The position numbers and the translations under genes were made by a program. DNA of 13,165 nt from Bacteroidales bacterium (GTDB taxonomy: Bacteria > Bacteroidota > Bacteroidia > Bacteroidales > Bacteroidaceae), in contig SFFY01000058.1 of the NCBI GenBank assembly GCA_004556745.1, forward strand, positions 1 through 13,165. Reading direction: 5' to 3'. Of this stretch, positions 12,215-13,165 are shown in pieces; the stretch's first letter is position 1; every line of letters starts with the position of its first letter. The notes below the pieces were generated by a model. The model was not told where the DNA came from and searched no databases. It was given only the letters and a program-made list of their open reading frames with translations.

Positions 12215-13165
12215 CTAAGTTATTTTATTGAACATATATCGTACTTTATCTATCCGACTATTTGGACGACGGGGCTGGCAAACAGGTTCACCGGTAGTAA
12301 CATGGTACCCTTTTAACTCTGTTAAACAAACACTACGTCCATTTGTAAAAAAAGTTAAATCATTGCGATAATCTTGAATACATCGAGCAGGAATTTCTCC
12401 AATAATAATGACCTCATTATTTTTCAGTTGAGTATTTACGATATTTGCACAATATTTGGGAGCATCGTTATATGCCCGTGAAAGATATTCCTGTGGTGCA
12501 TAAACTTTAAAACTAAGATATGGCTCTAACAATTCTGTTCCAGCTTTTCTAAAGGCTTGCTCCAGTACAATAGGAGTAAGCATCCGAAAATCTGCTGGAG
12601 TACTAACAGGGCTATAGTATAAACCGTACTTAAAACAGATTTTACAATCCGTCACATTCCAACCATATAATCCTTGTTCGCAACCATAGCGTATCCCTTC
12701 CATAACTGCATTTTGAAATGATTGATTTAAGTATCCAAGAGAAACCGAGCTCTCATACTGCATTCCACTTCCCAACGGAAGCGGTGATACAGATAAACCA
12801 ATGGAAGCCCAGAAAGGATTTGGCGGCACTTCGATGTGAATGGTATATTCTGCATTTTTTAACGGTCTCTCCATATAAATGACTGTAGGCTCTTTTAGTT
12901 CTATCTCCACATGATACTTTTCTTGCAACAGTGCACTAATCACTTCCATTTGTACTTTCCCTAAGAAAGAAAGTATAATTTCATGTGTCGTAGAATCCAC
13001 GTAATATCGTAGAAGCGGATCACTATCTGAGATTTCCAAAAGGGCATCAAGCAACATTTCTCTCTGTTCAGGTTTACTCGGTTCAACAGTTGTTTGTAGT
13101 AGAGGGTGCGGATTTTCAATCTTTTTTCTCTGTGGCAATAGTTTTGTATCTCCAAGAACACTATT
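12215..13165 (-). CDS. tet(M): Tet(M), ribosomal protection protein (C-terminal half, runs off window)
   Basis: Tet(M) is an EF-G-like GTPase that removes tetracycline from the 30S A site. The window holds 316 residues in frame to the edge; counting back from the 639-residue family length these are residues 324-639, i.e. domains after the G domain. The frame begins NSVLGDTKLLPQRKK, continues through ENPHPLLQTTVEPSKPEQRE and ends RRPNSRIDKVRYMFNKIT. The domain IV loop that reaches the drug site is intact: YYSPVSTPADF, with S508, P509 and V510 in standard numbering. Several positions (for example LTPIVLEQAFRKAG and EVIIIGEIPARCIQDYRND) differ from the Tn916 version as I recall it and resemble other mosaic alleles. 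The GC content is far lower than in the integron, marking a Gram-positive origin. It is convergent to the cassette array. The regulatory leader and GTPase domain are outside the window. Confidence 0.95.
   Translation of the reverse strand, partial: NSVLGDTKLLPQRKKIENPHPLLQTTVEPSKPEQREMLLDALLEISDSDPLLRYYVDSTTHEIILSFLGKVQMEVISALLQEKYHVEIELKEPTVIYMERPLKNAEYTIHIEVPPNPFWASIGLSVSPLPLGSGMQYESSVSLGYLNQSFQNAVMEGIRYGCEQGLYGWNVTDCKICFKYGLYYSPVSTPADFRMLTPIVLEQAFRKAGTELLEPYLSFKVYAPQEYLSRAYNDAPKYCANIVNTQLKNNEVIIIGEIPARCIQDYRNDLTFFTNGRSVCLTELKGYHVTTGEPVCQPRRPNSRIDKVRYMFNKIT

Overview
The window looks like a resistance region of a plasmid (or a resistance island) from an enterobacterium such as Escherichia coli or Salmonella. 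The reasons are an intact IS1, the transposition module of Tn21, a class 1 integron with six recognisable gene cassettes, and then a junction to DNA of Gram-positive origin carrying tet(M). No chromosomal or plasmid backbone gene is visible, so the host is inferred from the mobile elements only.

Layout. Positions 1-768 are a complete IS1 (insA/insB). After 18 bp comes the 38-bp terminal inverted repeat of Tn21 (787-824), followed on the minus strand by tnpA, tnpR, the res region and the DUF3330/urf2 remnant known as tnpM. The integron is inserted in urf2, with its 25-bp IRi end at 4826-4850. Next are intI1 (minus strand), the Pc/P2 promoters, the LexA box and attI1. The plus-strand cassettes follow: dfrA12, gcuF (orfF), aadA2, cmlA1 (with a leader-peptide attenuator), aadA1 and qacL (often called qacH). 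Each ends in an attC site. This is the cassette order of the so-called sul3-type integrons.

The usual 3'-conserved segment (qacEdelta1-sul1) is absent. After the qacL attC come about 85 bp of unassigned DNA and a damaged IS256-family (IS440-like) transposase on the minus strand. Where sul3 is expected there is instead a short AT-rich fragment that reads like the C-terminus of a Bacteroidota-type outer-membrane beta-barrel. It abuts a perfect 20-bp hairpin, a small cysteine-rich KTR protein gene and the 3' half of tet(M), all typical of the Tn916 family and all on the minus strand. tet(M) runs off the window edge.

Together the genes encode resistance to trimethoprim, streptomycin/spectinomycin (twice), chloramphenicol and quaternary ammonium biocides, with part of a tetracycline ribosomal-protection gene. 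The cassettes lie downstream of Pc, here the PcW variant with an extended -10 (TGN-10). cmlA1 has its own inducible leader. The parts are all known families. The least ordinary piece is the composite junction at about 11,680-11,940.
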